DNA of 64,000 nucleotides from Phosphoribacter sp037045045 (GCA_037045045.1 JBAOHL010000007.1:186001-250000); one strand, 5' to 3'. Positions 1 to 9,303 are shown, numbered from the stretch's first letter. The notes: generated by a model from the sequence alone, not told the origin. Made by a program: numbers and translations.

Positions 1-498
1 GCAGGCCCGGCGAGGGCATCGGCTCGTCGGCCTCCTGCGCGGCATACCACTCGGGGTCGATCCAGACCTCGGCCACCCATTCCATGGGTGTCGCCGGGGG
101 TATGCCGCTAGGCCCGGGGTCCGTACCGGGCGCCGAGGCGGGGCCGGCGGGATCACCGGCGGCCGGCTGTCCCCCGGGGGGTCGGTCTCGGGGGACTCGG
201 CGCCAGAAGGCTCGGCCGCGCCGCCGTCGGCGCCTCGGGGCATTGCCCCGGTGGTGAAGTCGTAGCCGCAGGCCTCGCAGAACAACGAGTCCGGCGCGGA
301 GGGGGTCTGGCAGTTCGGGCAGGTCTGGCCGGCCGGGGCCGGAGGGACGCTGCCGACGGACGGATCCAGGGTGCCCTCGCCGCTCGGGGCGGGATCGGGC
401 TCGGGCACGAGCGCGCTCGCCGGGTCGATCTTCGCGCCGCAGGTGTCGCAGAAGTCGTCCGCTTCGGAGGTGTGGCCCTGGGGGCAGCGGTAGCTCAC
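1..498 (-). CDS. zinc-ribbon/FHA-type protein, N-terminal part, with apparent frameshift
   Basis: Partial gene running off the left edge; the GTG start at 498 overlaps the VWA gene stop in a GTGA junction. Two zinc ribbons are visible: CPQGHTSEADDFCDTCG at residues 5-21 and CPNCQTPSAPDSLFCEACG further on, followed by a Pro/Ala/Gly linker. From the start codon the frame is open to the edge, but after about position 180 it becomes Arg/Pro-rich nonsense, while a frame shifted by one base reads PMEWVAEVWIDPEWYAAQ, which looks like the segment preceding the FHA domain in actinobacterial zinc-ribbon/FHA proteins. The shift falls in the C5G6 run at 171-181, so a one-base indel or sequencing error there is likely. 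The FHA domain itself lies outside the window. FHA proteins bind phosphothreonine peptides, so next to a PknG-like kinase this is the obvious substrate or adaptor candidate (inference). Confidence 0.6.
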   Translation of the reverse strand, partial: MSYRCPQGHTSEADDFCDTCGAKIDPASALVPEPDPAPSGEGTLDPSVGSVPPAPAGQTCPNCQTPSAPDSLFCEACGYDFTTGAMPRGADGGAAEPSGAESPETDPPGDSRPPVIPPAPPRRPVRTPGLAAYPRRHPWNGWPRSGSTPSGMPRRRPTSRCPRRAC

Positions 499-1772
499 TT
501 CTTGATCCTTCTGGTCTTCGTCGAAGCCGTGTCCAGGGCCATCTCGTCCAGGCGCGCCGCGCCCTTCTTCAACCGGACGGTGCCGGTCTCGGCGTTGTCG
601 ATGTCGACGACCTTCTGCAGCTGAGCGGTCATCTCCTCGTCGCCGGCGGCGTTGGCCAGCTGCACCGCTCGGCCGAGCTTGGCCGTCGCGTCGGCGTCGT
701 CGCCGGCGGCCTTCGCGGCGAGCCCGTCCTGGATCGCCTGAGCCAGCTCGGCCTGCCCGGTGTACCGGGCGACCTGGTCGTCGATCCGCGTCGTCAGGGC
801 CTCGTCGTTGGACCACGTCGCCTTGACGAGCGCCTGGGCCTGCACGTCGGCGCCGACCACCAACTGCACTCGCGAGGCGAGCTGCTCCTGGCCGACACTC
901 TTGGCGGGCAGGCGCACCGCGACGTGGTAGTCCCGGGTCTCGTCGGCCCACGCGCCGGTGGGGAATCCCGAGGTCAACGGGTTCACGACGGTACGCCGAC
1001 TGGTGAGGTCCTCCAGCGTGGGGGCCACCTGCTTGACGAACAGGGTCTGCGCCCCCTGAGGCGCCCAGACCCGTAGCTCCACCGCCGCCACGCCCCGGGA
1101 CATCGAGGCGCGGATGAGCTTCTTGAACTCCTCCGCCATCCGCTCCGGCTGGGGGATGAGGTCGACCGTCCCGAGCAGCGCCGACGCGATCCGGCGGACC
1201 TCGCCGACCTGCCACCGGTCGCCGACTCCGCGGCAGTCGCACTGGAAGAAGCCGGTCGCGCCGTAGATAGCCGCCGTGAGCTGTTCGGGCGTCTCGTGCT
1301 CGTTGGCCCCGTCGGTGAGCAGGATGGCATGGCGCTGGGTGGCCTGCGGGACGCTGAGGAACACCTCCTTGGCCTTGGTCAACCACGTGCCCATGGCCGT
1401 GCCGCCGTCGGCCCGGAACCCCTGGATCGCGGTGATCGCCTCCATGCGGGTGCGCCCGTCCATGCGGACCATCTGGTCGACCCCGTATGCCGGGTAGACC
1501 AGGGTTCCGACGTGGTTGCCGGCGATAACGGCGAACCACGTGCCGTCGATGATCTCCCCGAGTGCCGCGGTCGCGGCATACCGGCCCTGGGCGATGCCGT
1601 TGACGCCCATCGACCCGGATGTGTCGACGATGACGATCTCGGCGGCCTCCTGACCCACCGCGGCGCCGGCGGCCCCGGCGCCCTGGCAGGTCACCCGCAC
1701 GATGGCGTGCACGTCCGTGCCGCCGTCGGGTAGGAATTCGTTCTGGAAGACCTCAGTGGTGAACTGCGCCAT
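495..1772 (-). CDS. von Willebrand factor A (VWA) domain protein
   Basis: 425 residues from the ATG at 1772 (MAQFTTEVFQNEF), preceded by GGAGAGG; an upstream extension would be an Arg-rich shadow of the PP2C repeats. The VWA fold is shown by the MIDAS metal site DTSGSMG at residues 50-56 and by a later LLTDGANEH strand. The remainder is a beta-rich region followed by a helical tail rich in Ala, Asp and Lys. No signal peptide or membrane segment, so cytoplasmic. The start lies inside the 3' end of the PP2C gene (20-base overlap) and the stop overlaps the next gene, so it is translationally coupled in the kinase operon. VWA proteins usually mediate metal-dependent protein contacts; the partner here is unknown. 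Confidence 0.85.
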   Translation of the reverse strand: MAQFTTEVFQNEFLPDGGTDVHAIVRVTCQGAGAAGAAVGQEAAEIVIVDTSGSMGVNGIAQGRYAATAALGEIIDGTWFAVIAGNHVGTLVYPAYGVDQMVRMDGRTRMEAITAIQGFRADGGTAMGTWLTKAKEVFLSVPQATQRHAILLTDGANEHETPEQLTAAIYGATGFFQCDCRGVGDRWQVGEVRRIASALLGTVDLIPQPERMAEEFKKLIRASMSRGVAAVELRVWAPQGAQTLFVKQVAPTLEDLTSRRTVVNPLTSGFPTGAWADETRDYHVAVRLPAKSVGQEQLASRVQLVVGADVQAQALVKATWSNDEALTTRIDDQVARYTGQAELAQAIQDGLAAKAAGDDADATAKLGRAVQLANAAGDEEMTAQLQKVVDIDNAETGTVRLKKGAARLDEMALDTASTKTRRIKK

Positions 1773-3171
1773 CGGGGGCGTCCTCTCCAGGAGTCGTCGG
1801 GGTCGGTGCGAGGGACGATACGGGGCCGCTCGCCGGGTCCGGATCCGGCGCCGGCGCTGCGCTCGCCGGGTCCGGATCCGGCGCCGGCGCTGCGGTCGCC
1901 TGGTCTGGCGGTGATGCAGGGCTGCTCTCAGGGTCCGGCGGTGGTGCCGGGCTGCTCGCCGGGTCCGCAACCGGCGGCACGGGTGCGCTCGCGGGGTCGG
2001 CGGCGGACGTTGGGGCGGCCGGGGCGGTGGCCCCCACCCGGGCGAGCGCCACGGTGATGTTGTCCACCCCGCCCTGGGCGTTGGCGAAGTCGACGAGCGC
2101 CTGGGCCACGCTCACCGGGTCGTGCCCGGAGGCTCCGAGCCCGGCGGTCGCCGAGGCCACCAGCTCGCGCAGCGCGCCGGCCGCGGAACAGTAGTTCCAC
2201 AGCCCGTCGGTACACACGAGCAGCCAGCCGTCCTCGGCGAGGTCCACGTGGGAGATATGGGGGACGAGGTCGTCGGGGGAGTCCAGGCCGAGCCACCGGG
2301 TGATGGCGTGGGCGTTCTTGCCGGTCTCGGCCTCCTTGCGGGGCACCCCGTCGCGCATCCTCAACTCGGCATACGAATCGTCGACGGACAACTGCGCCGG
2401 CGTCGAACTCGGGGCATCGGGAAGCCAGTAGGCCCGTGAGTCGCCGATGTTGCCGACCACCGCGGTGCCCTCGTCGACGAGCGCGGCGACGAACGTGCAC
2501 GACGGCGGGTTCGGGACCGTGACGTCGGCCGTCGTCTGGACCACGGCCTCGCGGGCGCGCACGGCGGCGCTGGCCAGCTGCTGCTCGATCGAGCCGAGGA
2601 CGGCCTCACGCAGGCCCATGCCCCGAGGCAGCGGGTCATCGAGGATGTCGCGAGCGGCGCGGGCGGCAGCGAGGCTGGCGATGTGCGAATCGGTGGAGTT
2701 GGAAACCCCGTCGCACACGACGAGGACCGCGGACTGTAGCGGTCGCGCACTGGCGTGCAGGGCCATCGCGTCCTCGTTGCGCGGATGCCGTCGGCCGATG
2801 TCGCAGACCCCGCCGACCCAGGCCGCCGGGGCCTCGGTGAAATGGTCGCGGGGGTCCGGCGCCTTCGCGCCGCACTGGTTGCAGTAGCCGTCCTCGTACG
2901 ATCCGTTGCCGCATTGTGCGCACCGAGCGTCCAGCGACCCGGGCACCTCGAGGGCGGGGCCGCGGTTGACCGGCCCGGTCCACCCGACGTCCAGCGGTGA
3001 CTCCTCGCCGGCAGCAGCGGTCTGGGCCGGGGCCGCGGTCTGGCGGACCTGAGTCTCCGTGGAGGCGGCCGCCACCGGTGCGGCCGCACCGTCGGTGAAG
3101 TCGTGCCCGCACTGCTCGCAGAACGAGGCATCTGGGGCCCGCTCGGCGCCGCACGCCGGACACGTCGTCAT
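1753..3171 (-). CDS. PP2C-family serine/threonine phosphatase with zinc ribbons
   Basis: 472 residues from the ATG at 3171, with an AGAGGGGGGAC ribosome site. The N-terminus is a zinc ribbon (CPACGAERAPDASFCEQCG) and a second one follows near residue 100 (CAQCGNGSYEDGYCNQCG). The PP2C catalytic domain then shows the metal-binding motifs in order: RNEDA, VVCDGVSNS, GNIGDSRAYW, CTDGLWNY and VDNITVALA. The last 80 or so residues are a low-complexity Pro/Ala/Asp tail encoded by a tandem repeat. Cytoplasmic Mn/Mg-dependent phosphatase that probably reverses phosphorylation by the PknG-type kinase 28 bases upstream. The shared zinc ribbons in phosphatase, kinase and FHA protein suggest these act in one complex or on common partners (inference). 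Confidence 0.92.
   Translation of the reverse strand: MTTCPACGAERAPDASFCEQCGHDFTDGAAAPVAAASTETQVRQTAAPAQTAAAGEESPLDVGWTGPVNRGPALEVPGSLDARCAQCGNGSYEDGYCNQCGAKAPDPRDHFTEAPAAWVGGVCDIGRRHPRNEDAMALHASARPLQSAVLVVCDGVSNSTDSHIASLAAARAARDILDDPLPRGMGLREAVLGSIEQQLASAAVRAREAVVQTTADVTVPNPPSCTFVAALVDEGTAVVGNIGDSRAYWLPDAPSSTPAQLSVDDSYAELRMRDGVPRKEAETGKNAHAITRWLGLDSPDDLVPHISHVDLAEDGWLLVCTDGLWNYCSAAGALRELVASATAGLGASGHDPVSVAQALVDFANAQGGVDNITVALARVGATAPAAPTSAADPASAPVPPVADPASSPAPPPDPESSPASPPDQATAAPAPDPDPASAAPAPDPDPASGPVSSLAPTPTTPGEDAPDGAVHH
1828..1893 (-). repeat. 33-bp perfect tandem duplication in the phosphatase tail
   Basis: Two identical 33-bp copies, 1828-1860 and 1861-1893, encode consecutive PDPDPAS/APA-type segments of the PP2C tail. 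The unit is a multiple of three so copy-number change would keep the frame. Confidence 0.85.
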
Positions 3172-3199
3172 CGGCCCGTCCCCCCTCTGCTTGCCGGCC

Positions 3200-5620
3200 T
3201 CATCGTAAGGTCCACGGGCGGACCTCGTTGGCGCGGTCGACGAGGGCGACCCGTTGGCTCGGATCGGGGGAGACCTCGGCCAGGGCACGCAGCGCGGCCT
3301 CGAGCCCCTCGCGGACGCCCCGGACCGTGCCCGGGCGTCCGTCGATCATCACCGACGGCTGAGGCTTCCCACCCGGTCCGGTGAGGTGACCGAAGGCGCT
3401 CTCGAAGACGAGGACCCGCAGTTTCGCTCGGTCGTGGGGCTCCATGGGGACCTGCGCGACGCTCGTCAGGGCCTCGGCGAGGGCCGGTAGACCGCCGTCG
3501 GAGTCGGCGAGCACGAGGGCCCGCTTCTGCCGGGCCAGGGCGTACGCACGGGAGGTCGCCGGGACGAGATCCAATGCCTGGACGGCGCCGGCGGGGTCCT
3601 GTCGACCCACCCGGATCCGGGCCATCCCGAAGGCGCCCGCCGGGGTGTAGTTGAGGTCCGTCCGGGCGCACGCGGCATACAGGTTCTCGGCGATAGCGGC
3701 CTCACCGGAGACCTCGCAGGCGAACGCCAGGGCGAACTTCGGGGCGAGCTCGCCGGGGACCTGGCCGTAGACGGCGTTGAACGCCCCTTGGGCACCCTTG
3801 GCGTCGCGCTGGGCCAGGGCGAGCAGCCCCTGCATCCACACCGCCCGCCACTCCCACGGGTCGTTGCGCAGCAACGTCGCGGTCGCGTCCGTCACCGTCC
3901 CGGGGTCCTTGGCCTCGAGGCCGACCCTGGCCAGGGCCAGCAAGACCTCGGGGGACTGCGGTCGGACCTCGCGCAGCGCGGACAGCCGCTCGTTGGGGCG
4001 CGTGCCGGTGAGGCCGGCGAGAAAGCCCATCTGCGGGTCGTGCGGGTCGGGGCGCAGATTCGGCAGGGTGTACCAGTCGAGGGTGTCGGTCGAGATCGCC
4101 GGCTCCTCGAACAGCAGCGACGCCGTCGACGTCGTCGCCCGCCCCGAGCTACGCGCCCCGGCCACGACCTCCCGCAAGACGCCGAGCAGCTGGACGCGCA
4201 TCTCGTCGGCAGAGGCGAACCGGTCGTCCGGGGACTTGGCGCACGCCTTGAGCAACAGCCGATAGAGCGAGTCGTGCTTCTGGAACAGCGGGGTGTCTTC
4301 GACGGGTGGCAGCGAGTCCAGGTAGGTCGTCTGGTATCCGCGGAACTCCATCATGAGCACGACGAGGGTGCGCCCGATGGTGTAGATGTCCGACGCGACC
4401 GAGACCCCGAGCTCGGCGACCTCGGGCGCCTGGTACCCCGCGGTCCCGAAGATGGCCGAGTCCTGGTCGTCCATCCGGCGCACCCCACCGAGGTCGATGA
4501 GCTTGACCTCGTCGCCGACCTGGATGATGTTGTCGGGCTTGAAGTCACAGTAGGCAAGGCCGAGATCGTGCAGGTACTGGAAGGCCGGGAGGACTTCGAC
4601 GATGTAGGCCAGCGCTTGGTCTACCGGCAGCGGGTCGTAGCGCCCGCTCTGACGCATCCGCTGTTTGAGCATCGCCTTGAGCGAGGTGCCGCCGACGTAC
4701 TCCATGACGATGTAGCCGGCGCCCTCGTGGCTGACGAAGTTGTAGATCTCGACGATGAGCGGGTGCTCGACCTGGGCGAGGAAGCGCTGTTCGGCGATAG
4801 CCGCGGCGAGCGCGTCAGGGTCCCCGGAGTTGAGCAGACCCTTGAGCACGACCCAGCGGTTCGAGACGTTGCGGTCCTGGGCCAGGTAGATCCAGCCGAG
4901 CCCGCCGTGGGCCAGGCATCCGGCGACTTCGTACTGTCCGGCGACGAGATCGCCGCGGCGCAGCTTGGGTTCGAACGAGAACGCCTGGCGGCACTTGGGG
5001 CAGAAGCCCGAGGTGCGCCCGGGCTTGCCGCCCTGGCCCCGGCCGACCTGGGTGCCGCAGTTCGAGCAGAAGCGCTTGCCCTCGGGGACGACCGGGTTGG
5101 CCATCACCGCTTCGGCCGCGTCGATGGCCGGCACGGGGGGAATCGTCGTGAGGCCGGCGCCCAAGCGTGCGGCGCGCATCCGCTGGCTGCCGGTGTTCAC
5201 CCGTCGAGTCGGCCGGGTGCCGGACTGGCCGGCGCGGGCCGATCCGATGGCAGTGGAGGCCAGGCGGTTGCTCGCGGTGGCCCGGGTCGACGGGCCCGAT
5301 AGCGGCGACGTGGCTGCCGTCGCGTCCGGGTCTTGGGCGGCGGCGCCGCACACGTCGCAGTAGCCGTCCTGGATGTGGCCATCGCAGCCCGGCTGCTCGC
5401 ACGGCGTGCCGTCGGGCACGGACGAGGGCTTCAGGGCCTGGGGGCGGGCCGGCGGGGTGATCGGCTCCTCGTCGGGGTCAGGGACGTCCGGGGCGATTCG
5501 ACCGGCTCCGGTCGGTGTCGCCGAGCCCGTGCTCGGGGCCGCCGGCGTGCCGCACACGTCGCAGTATCCGTCGAGGATCGTGCCGGTGCAGCCGGGTTCG
5601 GCGCAGCGGGTCGCGCTCAT
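3200..5620 (-). CDS. pknG: PknG-type serine/threonine protein kinase
   Basis: 806 residues; the ATG at 5620 overlaps the upstream stop (ATGA). Two zinc ribbons (CTGTILDGYCDVCG near residue 11; CDGHIQDGYCDVCG near 79) precede a rubredoxin-like module (FCSNCG at 184-189 and FCPKC at 206-210), the hallmark of PknG. The kinase domain follows: glycine loop AHGGLGWIYLA (237-247), catalytic Lys in VVLKGLLN (K260), HRD-equivalent AYCDFKPDNII and a DLG metal motif in KLIDLGGVRR. The C-terminal third is helical and TPR-like, as in PknG. It lacks a membrane segment, so soluble. In corynebacteria and mycobacteria PknG phosphorylates OdhI/GarA (FHA) to control 2-oxoglutarate flux and responds to amino acids through GlnH and GlnX; both homologues lie just upstream here. 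Confidence 0.93.
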   Translation of the reverse strand: MSATRCAEPGCTGTILDGYCDVCGTPAAPSTGSATPTGAGRIAPDVPDPDEEPITPPARPQALKPSSVPDGTPCEQPGCDGHIQDGYCDVCGAAAQDPDATAATSPLSGPSTRATASNRLASTAIGSARAGQSGTRPTRRVNTGSQRMRAARLGAGLTTIPPVPAIDAAEAVMANPVVPEGKRFCSNCGTQVGRGQGGKPGRTSGFCPKCRQAFSFEPKLRRGDLVAGQYEVAGCLAHGGLGWIYLAQDRNVSNRWVVLKGLLNSGDPDALAAAIAEQRFLAQVEHPLIVEIYNFVSHEGAGYIVMEYVGGTSLKAMLKQRMRQSGRYDPLPVDQALAYIVEVLPAFQYLHDLGLAYCDFKPDNIIQVGDEVKLIDLGGVRRMDDQDSAIFGTAGYQAPEVAELGVSVASDIYTIGRTLVVLMMEFRGYQTTYLDSLPPVEDTPLFQKHDSLYRLLLKACAKSPDDRFASADEMRVQLLGVLREVVAGARSSGRATTSTASLLFEEPAISTDTLDWYTLPNLRPDPHDPQMGFLAGLTGTRPNERLSALREVRPQSPEVLLALARVGLEAKDPGTVTDATATLLRNDPWEWRAVWMQGLLALAQRDAKGAQGAFNAVYGQVPGELAPKFALAFACEVSGEAAIAENLYAACARTDLNYTPAGAFGMARIRVGRQDPAGAVQALDLVPATSRAYALARQKRALVLADSDGGLPALAEALTSVAQVPMEPHDRAKLRVLVFESAFGHLTGPGGKPQPSVMIDGRPGTVRGVREGLEAALRALAEVSPDPSQRVALVDRANEVRPWTLR

Positions 5621-6882
5621 CTGGCCGGACCTCCCTTCGTCGTGATCGCCTGCAGGAACGACTGGTATGCCGCGAGCAGGGCCCGCGCGCGGGGCACGTC
5701 GACGGGCCGACCCGCGAACACGGCGTCGAGCCGACCCTGCAGCAGATCGAGGTCCGGGTCGCGCACCCCGGAGGCGCTGGCCTGGGCGGCCAGCGCACCG
5801 GCATACCCCTGCACCTCGTCACGCTCGGCGAGCGCCTCGCTGTATGTCGTGTGGACGCGAGTGAGCGCGCGGGAGACCGCGTCGAGACGCACGAGGTAGG
5901 CCTCGACGCCGTCCGGGGAGCTGGGGATCTCGCCGAGCGCCCGGACGTCGGGGACGGCGAGGTTCGGTGAGGGGGTCACGGCGGCGACGCATTGGGCCAC
6001 CAGTGCGGTGATTGCCTCGCCTCGGGCAACGAGCTCGGTACGCAACTGCCCGGCCCGCTCGACGTCCCGGGCCGCCCCGAGGCGCTTTCCGGCACCGACG
6101 ATGAGGTCGCGTTCGGCGGACGCTGCGTCGTACTCCAGCGGCGCGAGCAGGCCACCGACGTCGGCACCGCGCTTGGCCCGGTCGGTGACGTCGACAAGGC
6201 GTTGTTCCAGCCGCTGGAACGACATCCGGGCGGCCTCGCGGTCCGGGCCGTGCGGGGTGAGCGCGACCTGGTCGCGGATCCGCTCGATGGTGGCTCGCAC
6301 GTCCTTGACCCGAGTGCCCACCTCGGCTCCCGAAGGCTCCAGGGACAATCGGGCCCGCAAGGAGGAGGTCATCGCGTCCGAGAGGCGGCAGGCCTCGGGC
6401 AGCGACAAGCCGAGTGCCCCACTTGTGGAGGCCGCGATCGTGGTGGCCGCCGAACCGGGGGCAAGGTCCAGGCGCCCCCAGATGAGCGTGGAGAGGCGTT
6501 CGGATTCGACCGGGCCGACCCGACCCGAGTCGAAGGTCACGGTAAGCAGGTCGTACCGGTCGCTGATCGACTTCCACAGGGCCATCGACACGAGCATGTC
6601 GCGGCTGAACGCGTCTCGCTCGCTCGAGGCGAGCGCGGCGGAGTCGAGCCCGTCGAGTTCGGACTTGCGTCGGTCACGCCACACGCCGAGGTCGCGCAGG
6701 TACACGAACGCATCGTGGACGCTGACCGGCGAGCCCAGCCGGCCGGGCGCCTCCGGGGCGCTGCCGGCACCGGACGGCCCGACCGGCCCGGCAGCCCCAA
6801 CTGGCCCGGCAGGCCCACCGGGCCCACCTGCCCCGCCGGGGCCAGACTCGCCCGAAGGGAGCGGGTCCAGGGACAGGCTCAT
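5617..6882 (-). CDS. conserved protein of the PknG locus with Gly-Pro-rich N-terminus
   Basis: 421 residues, function not recognised. The first 50 residues are a collagen-like Gly/Pro/Ala tract (GPGGAGGPGGPAGPVGAAGP); then comes a mostly helical, Leu/Arg/Asp-rich body with a segment LSTLIWGRLDLAPGS that appears conserved in actinobacterial proteins of this neighbourhood. No signal peptide or membrane segment. The start is one base after the glnH stop and the stop overlaps the kinase start, so it is made with GlnH and PknG and probably works between the sensor and the kinase. Mycobacterial glnX-glnH-pknG loci lack this gene as far as I know. A scaffold or adaptor role is inference only. Confidence 0.75.
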   Translation of the reverse strand: MSLSLDPLPSGESGPGGAGGPGGPAGPVGAAGPVGPSGAGSAPEAPGRLGSPVSVHDAFVYLRDLGVWRDRRKSELDGLDSAALASSERDAFSRDMLVSMALWKSISDRYDLLTVTFDSGRVGPVESERLSTLIWGRLDLAPGSAATTIAASTSGALGLSLPEACRLSDAMTSSLRARLSLEPSGAEVGTRVKDVRATIERIRDQVALTPHGPDREAARMSFQRLEQRLVDVTDRAKRGADVGGLLAPLEYDAASAERDLIVGAGKRLGAARDVERAGQLRTELVARGEAITALVAQCVAAVTPSPNLAVPDVRALGEIPSSPDGVEAYLVRLDAVSRALTRVHTTYSEALAERDEVQGYAGALAAQASASGVRDPDLDLLQGRLDAVFAGRPVDVPRARALLAAYQSFLQAITTKGGPAR

Positions 6883-6883
6883 C

Positions 6884-7849
6884 TCAGGCCCGCCCGTAGG
6901 ACGGGACCGGGGGCGCCGGGGCCGGCCCTAGCGCGGGGGCCAACCACCGGTCGTACATGGCCTTCCACCGGCCGTCGGCGCGCATCTGCTCCAGGACCCG
7001 GTTGATGTACTGGACAAGTTGCCGGTCGTCCTTGTTGGCCCCCACGCCGTACGGCTCGCTGGTGATCGGGGCGCCAGGCGGAACGTAGGCGTACGGGTCC
7101 TGGGCGGACAGCCCGGCCAGGACGGTGTCGTCGCCGGTGATGGCGTCGACTTGGCTCTGTTGGAACAGCACGAGACACCCGGTGTGGGTGTCGGAGCCCA
7201 CCGGCACCACGCCTTGGACCTCCAAGAGCTTGGCCATGCTCGACGTGCCGATCGGCGCGCAGACACGTTTGCCGACGAGGTCACCGAGCGAGGTGGCCGG
7301 TGACCCCTTGGCCACGAGGATCTTCTGACCGGCCTGGTAGTAGACGCTGGAGAAGGCGATGTCGTTCCAGCGGGCGCACGTCTCGGTCATGTTGCGCACG
7401 ACGATGTCGACGCTGCGGTTTTGCAGCACGGGGATGCGCTGGCTCGCCGTGACGACGACGAGCTTGACCTTGCCGGGGTCACCGAAGATCGCCTTGGCGA
7501 TCTCGTGGACGAGGTCGATGTCGAAGCCCTCGATCTGCCCCGTGAGCGGGTTGCGCGCGCCGAGCAGTTGGGTGTCGGCCGATACGCCCGCGACGAGATA
7601 GCCGCGGTCGCGGATCGTCGCAAGCGTGCCGGTGAGCGCCCCCGAGGGGGGCAAGGTGGGCAGAGGGTCGTAAGACTGGGTGGCGTTGGAACAGGTCGGC
7701 CCGGGCGCCGCGCTCGCCGAGGTGGGCGCGGCGGTCGTCGACGTGCCGGGCAGCGGAGTGTCCGGGTAGGTCGCCGCGCCGCAGGCGGCGGCGAGGACCA
7801 CGGTGGCCAGCGCCCCGGCCAGGCCGGCGAGGGGGGTTCGGCGGATCAT
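6884..7849 (-). CDS. glnH: GlnH-like solute-binding lipoprotein
   Basis: 321 residues from the ATG at 7849, which overlaps the glnX stop by ATGA. A lipoprotein signal peptide ends in a lipobox LAAAC with the lipidated Cys at residue 23, followed by a Ser/Thr/Ala linker. The mature part has the family-3 solute-binding fold (GSTI-like start TIRDRGYLVAGVSADTQLLG, later GFDIDLVHEIAKAIFGD and VGKRVCAPIGTSS). In mycobacteria GlnH binds Asp/Glu/Asn and passes the signal through GlnX to PknG rather than serving an ABC transporter; no permease or ATPase of a transporter is present here, which fits the sensor role. Confidence 0.9.
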   Translation of the reverse strand: MIRRTPLAGLAGALATVVLAAACGAATYPDTPLPGTSTTAAPTSASAAPGPTCSNATQSYDPLPTLPPSGALTGTLATIRDRGYLVAGVSADTQLLGARNPLTGQIEGFDIDLVHEIAKAIFGDPGKVKLVVVTASQRIPVLQNRSVDIVVRNMTETCARWNDIAFSSVYYQAGQKILVAKGSPATSLGDLVGKRVCAPIGTSSMAKLLEVQGVVPVGSDTHTGCLVLFQQSQVDAITGDDTVLAGLSAQDPYAYVPPGAPITSEPYGVGANKDDRQLVQYINRVLEQMRADGRWKAMYDRWLAPALGPAPAPPVPSYGRA

Positions 7850-9303
7850 CGGTATTCCTCCACTCGGGCCCGGATGCCCCGCATGACCAACAGGGCGCTG
7901 ACCAGCCCGGCCAGCAGCAGGATGAGCGACGTCACGACCGCACGGCCACGGGGGGACGTCGTGTCCACAGCGGTGGCGCGCTGGAACCCGTCCACGGCCT
8001 TGGCCACAGCATCGTCGAACGAGCCGAAGGTGGCCCGCGGCCCTTGGGCCTCGATTCCGGTCGCCAAGGCGACCGCACCGGCCCAGTCGCCCGAGTCGTC
8101 GAGCCCGCGGACCTTCGTGTGCGCGCTTTCGTAGGCCCCCCACAGGGTGCTGACCCCGGCGGCGCTCTGGCCACCGCCGCCGTACCAGACCTTGCCGCGC
8201 AGCGACACGATGGCGTCGGCGACCTGTTTATCGCGGGCCTTCCAGGCCTGTTCGTAGGGCTGCGCCTGACCTTGGGCGATGAGTCCGAGACTCTCGTTGG
8301 ACCGCGCGTCGTATGCCGCCGAGCGCGCCGTCGTCAGCGCCAGGGTTCCGGCGAACTGGTTGTCCCGGACCCTGCCGAGGTCGCTTGACAGGCCGGCCAC
8401 GACGACCAGCCCGACGACGAAGGCGACGAGGACGATCAGCGCCCCGGCGGTGAGCGGGACGTTGAAGGTGCGGTGGGTCCGGCGGGCGAGCCAGTAGCCG
8501 ACACCACCCAGGGCGAGCAGCCCGACCACTCCGGCACCGACGAGCGGTAGCACGCTTCCGGCCGCGGCGAACTCCTGCTGGGCGCGTTCGGTATTTGCTT
8601 GGGTCATTGCCTCGAGCACGGGCAGGGCCTTGCCACGCAGGGTCGTACTCGCGGTCCGTAGATACTGCGCGCCGATGGGCAGTCCCTGTCGGTTGTACGC
8701 ACGGGCCGCCTCGATCGACCCGACGTAGGCCTGGACTTGAGTGTTGAGCTCGGCCAGGGCCGTGCCGTCGGCCGGTTGGGCCTTGGCCGCCTCGGCGATG
8801 TTTTGGGCAACCCGCGACATCGCCGCTTCGTAGTCGGCCCGCTGTGCCGAGTCCTCCAGACCGCCGACGAGGAACGCGTTCGTCGCATCGGCGTCGGCCC
8901 GCAGGATGTCCGAGTAGATCGCCTGGACCCTGACCACCTGGGCGGTGTTTGCCCCGGCACGTTCGATCGCCCCGGCGTTAGACCACATCGACATCGCGCC
9001 GACGATCCCGAAGAGGGCTGCGGCCAGGGCGGCAAGCCCGCCGAGCAGGCGCATCCGGCCGGGGGTTCCCTCGAAGGTGCGCCGCGCCCAGGCAGCGATC
9101 GGGCTTGGTCGACCGGCCCCCGGGGCCCCCTTCGTCCTTCCCACGGCAGGAGCAGGCCCGGGTGGGGCCGCCGCGGCGAGGGGCGCCGCAGTCGTGGTGG
9201 ACCCGGGGGCGGGCACACTGGCCATCTGAACCTGCCCTCTTGCGGCGGAACGACGCCGTGGGCGTGGGGCCTTGGCCTGGGCGCCGCCGGGGTTTTGGCT
9301 CAT
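7846..9303 (-). CDS. glnX: GlnX-like four-helix membrane signalling protein
   Basis: 485 residues with ATGA overlaps at both ends. A basic/Pro-rich cytoplasmic N-terminus of about 75 residues is followed by four hydrophobic segments: LAALAAALFGIVGAMSMW, VGAGVVGLLALGGVGYWL, LIVLVAFVVGLVVVAGL and LILLLAGLVSALLVM. Between segments 1-2 and 3-4 lie helical extracytoplasmic domains of about 130 residues, resembling chemoreceptor-type sensor domains. The C-terminus is short and basic (RGIRARVEEYR). This matches the GlnX topology of the PknG pathway, in which GlnX relays GlnH ligand binding across the membrane. Assignment rests on order, topology and neighbours. Confidence 0.82.
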   Translation of the reverse strand: MSQNPGGAQAKAPRPRRRSAARGQVQMASVPAPGSTTTAAPLAAAAPPGPAPAVGRTKGAPGAGRPSPIAAWARRTFEGTPGRMRLLGGLAALAAALFGIVGAMSMWSNAGAIERAGANTAQVVRVQAIYSDILRADADATNAFLVGGLEDSAQRADYEAAMSRVAQNIAEAAKAQPADGTALAELNTQVQAYVGSIEAARAYNRQGLPIGAQYLRTASTTLRGKALPVLEAMTQANTERAQQEFAAAGSVLPLVGAGVVGLLALGGVGYWLARRTHRTFNVPLTAGALIVLVAFVVGLVVVAGLSSDLGRVRDNQFAGTLALTTARSAAYDARSNESLGLIAQGQAQPYEQAWKARDKQVADAIVSLRGKVWYGGGGQSAAGVSTLWGAYESAHTKVRGLDDSGDWAGAVALATGIEAQGPRATFGSFDDAVAKAVDGFQRATAVDTTSPRGRAVVTSLILLLAGLVSALLVMRGIRARVEEYR

